This document shows positions 62,716 through 64,000 of a stretch of 64,000 nt of DNA, in pieces. Source of the DNA: Devosia sp. FKR38. Lineage in GTDB: Bacteria; Pseudomonadota; Alphaproteobacteria; Rhizobiales; Devosiaceae. Under the pieces are notes generated by a model that was not told the DNA's origin, searched no databases, and saw only the letters and a program-made list of their open reading frames with translations. The stretch is taken from NCBI RefSeq assembly GCF_005222805.1, contig NZ_STGC01000002.1, forward strand, positions 385,836 through 449,835, given 5' to 3'. How positions within the stretch are numbered: the stretch's first letter is position 1; the number at the start of each line of letters is the position of its first letter. A program made the translations under genes and the position numbers.

Positions 62716-63578
62716 GGCGCGCCCTCCCCGGCGATATTGGCATTGCGGCGGCGGCGCGCGGCCAGCACGCCATGCTTGGGGGCGAAGACGAAGGCGAGCA
62801 GGAACACCACGGTCTGCAGCACGACAATGACGCCGCCGGTGGCGCCATCGAGGAAGAAGGAAATATAGGCGCCAAACAGCGCCGAGAGCGTGCCCACGGC
62901 AATGGCGATCAGGATCAGGCGCGAGAAGCGATCGGTGAGCAGATAGGCCGTGGCGCCGGGAGTCACCACCATGGCGATGACGAGGAAGGCGCCCACGGTC
63001 TGCATGGCGGCAACGGTGCAGGCGGCCAGGAGCGTAAAGAAGATGGCGCGCAGCAGCGGCGGATTAAGGCCGATGGAGCGGGCATGGCTCTCGTCAAAGA
63101 AGGTGACCATCAAATCCTTCCAGATGAAGAGCATGACGATCAGGCTCACCAGGGCGATGATGACCAGTTGCAGCGTGTCCTCGGGCGTCACGGCCAGGAT
63201 ATTGCCCATCACGATGGTCTGGACGTTCACCGAGGTGGGCGACAGCGAAATCATGAAGAGCCCAAGGCCAAAGAAGGCCGTGAAGATCAGCCCGATAACA
63301 GCATCTTCCTTGAGCTTGGTGCGCTGGGTCAGAAACAGCATGGCGCCGGCGGCCAGCCCGCCCGAGAAGAAGGCGCCCAGCGAAAAGGGCAGGCCCAGCA
63401 TATAGGCCCCGGCCACGCCGGGGACGATGGAATGGCTCAGCGCGTCGCCGATCAGCGACCAGCCCTTGAGCATGAGATAGGCGCTGAGGAAGGCGCAGAC
63501 GCCGCCCACCAGGGCCGAAACCCAGATGGCATTGACCATGTAGTGATAGGAAAAGGGCAGCAGCAGGGTATCGATCAT
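62712..63578 (-). CDS. sitC: manganese/iron ABC transporter permease SitC
   Basis: 288 residues, eight helices, with the paralogous [28 protein letters not shown] and [22 protein letters not shown]. It is homologous along its length to SitD, reflecting an old duplication. The C-terminal tail is basic and cytoplasmic. It overlaps sitB by 4 bases. Named by order sitB-sitC-sitD. Confidence 0.88.
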   Translation of the reverse strand: MIDTLLLPFSYHYMVNAIWVSALVGGVCAFLSAYLMLKGWSLIGDALSHSIVPGVAGAYMLGLPFSLGAFFSGGLAAGAMLFLTQRTKLKEDAVIGLIFTAFFGLGLFMISLSPTSVNVQTIVMGNILAVTPEDTLQLVIIALVSLIVMLFIWKDLMVTFFDESHARSIGLNPPLLRAIFFTLLAACTVAAMQTVGAFLVIAMVVTPGATAYLLTDRFSRLILIAIAVGTLSALFGAYISFFLDGATGGVIVVLQTVVFLLAFVFAPKHGVLAARRRRNANIAGEGAP

Positions 63579-64000
63579 TTGTCGACGGGCCCCGACTGCT
63601 GGGTGGTCATCTTGCCCTTTTCGCCATAGAGCACCAGCGGGCGCTCATCATCGGTGAGCACCGAGAGATGGCGGGGATCGTCATCGTCATGCAGGCCCGC
63701 CCCGGCCAGCACGAAGTGGCGCAGCGCGCCGCCAAAGGTCTGTTCCAGCCATTCGCGGGTGAAAATTTCGCTGGTGGGGCCCGAGGCCAGCACCGTGCCC
63801 TTGACCAGCACGGTGCGGTCACAGAACTCAGGCACCGAGCCGAGGTTATGGGTCGAAACCAGCATGACCTTGCCCTCGTCGCGCAGGTCGCGCAACAGGG
63901 CGACAATGGCATCCTCGGTCTTGACGTCAACGCCGGTGAAGGGTTCATCGAGGAGGATCACCTGGCCTTCCTGCGCCAGGGCGCGGGCGAGGAAGACCCG
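63575..64000 (-). CDS. sitB: manganese/iron ABC transporter ATP-binding protein SitB, N-terminus off the window
   Basis: The last 141 residues are visible, entering from the right edge in frame. [13 protein letters not shown] ends the signature helix, Walker B is [12 protein letters not shown], the D-loop follows, and the H-loop is VSTHN. The C-terminal extension is long for the family, ending in an acidic stretch [11 protein letters not shown] and a Gln-rich tail. Walker A and the signature Ser-Gly-Gly lie beyond 64000. sitA would be expected further right. Confidence 0.9.
   Translation of the reverse strand, partial: RVFLARALAQEGQVILLDEPFTGVDVKTEDAIVALLRDLRDEGKVMLVSTHNLGSVPEFCDRTVLVKGTVLASGPTSEIFTREWLEQTFGGALRHFVLAGAGLHDDDDPRHLSVLTDDERPLVLYGEKGKMTTQQSGPVDK

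Overview
This is a GC-rich, gene-dense chromosomal window of an alphaproteobacterium of the order Hyphomicrobiales. Gene order and protein style fit Devosia or a close relative best; that is my inference and not proven. The markers are a Mur-type Fur without zinc cysteines, a TIGR02300-aroA-cmk-rpsA block, sppA-ihfB-lapA-trpF-trpB-trpA-accD-folC, trxA-addA-addB-murU, lptC-lptA-lptB-rpoN-hpf-ptsN, Hsp20 followed by a DUF1150 protein, and an Irr-boxed mbfA. There is no rRNA, CRISPR array, insertion sequence or complete prophage. One tRNA gene is present.

Layout. 1-1.7 kb: a leftward operon of an aldo/keto reductase and an alpha/beta hydrolase that runs off the edge. 1.9-5.3 kb: a tightly overlapping rightward operon trhO-tsaB-rimI-fur/mur-plsC (tRNA modification, ribosomal protein acetylation, metal regulation, phospholipid synthesis). 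5.4-10 kb: small hypotheticals, pncB, a lipoprotein, a YcaQ-type DNA glycosylase and a nitroreductase, mostly leftward. 10.2-16.8 kb: tRNA-Ala(GGC), the acidic TIGR02300 protein, then rightward aroA-like, cmk, rpsA, a GNAT enzyme, sppA and ihfB. 16.8-25.2 kb: lapA, trpF, trpB, trpA, accD, a chemoreceptor and folC. 25.2-39.3 kb: a long leftward block with a GH3 hexosaminidase, trxA, addA, addB, murU, pheT, pheS, rplT and rpmI. 39.5-48.8 kb: a secreted small protein, a GT2 enzyme, hsp20-DUF1150, then leftward lnt, rnd, lptC, lptA, lptB, rpoN, hpf and ptsN. 49-55.7 kb: LysR-GMC oxidoreductase, a membrane LytTR regulator divergent from a DUF2306 protein, mbfA, a thioredoxin-reductase-like flavoprotein and a secreted protein. 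55.8-64 kb: a small glycan cluster (O-antigen-ligase-like, GT8, GT32-like), a Gfo/Idh/MocA oxidoreductase, TetR, an orphan tail-type S74 protein, and sitD, sitC and the 3' part of sitB (Mn/Fe import).

The most striking observation is that the protein at the canonical aroA position keeps the length and framework of a class II EPSP synthase but has lost nearly every residue that binds shikimate-3-phosphate and PEP. It looks like a pseudoenzyme in an intact reading frame. If so, the shikimate pathway needs a second AroA elsewhere, and this protein has been kept for another reason. Secondary points are two tandem Irr boxes at mbfA, an AccD with no cysteines, palindromic REP-like repeats at three loci, inserted genes splitting otherwise conserved neighbourhoods (chemoreceptor between accD and folC, GH3 between folC and trxA), and several unassigned palindromes at promoters.

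No gene-free stretch exceeds 300 bases. The longest, 34564-34842, holds inverted repeats. 39280-39549 holds the rpmI promoter. 42759-42998 holds two hairpins upstream of hpf. 59918-60147, between the oxidoreductase and TetR, shows only a short direct repeat.
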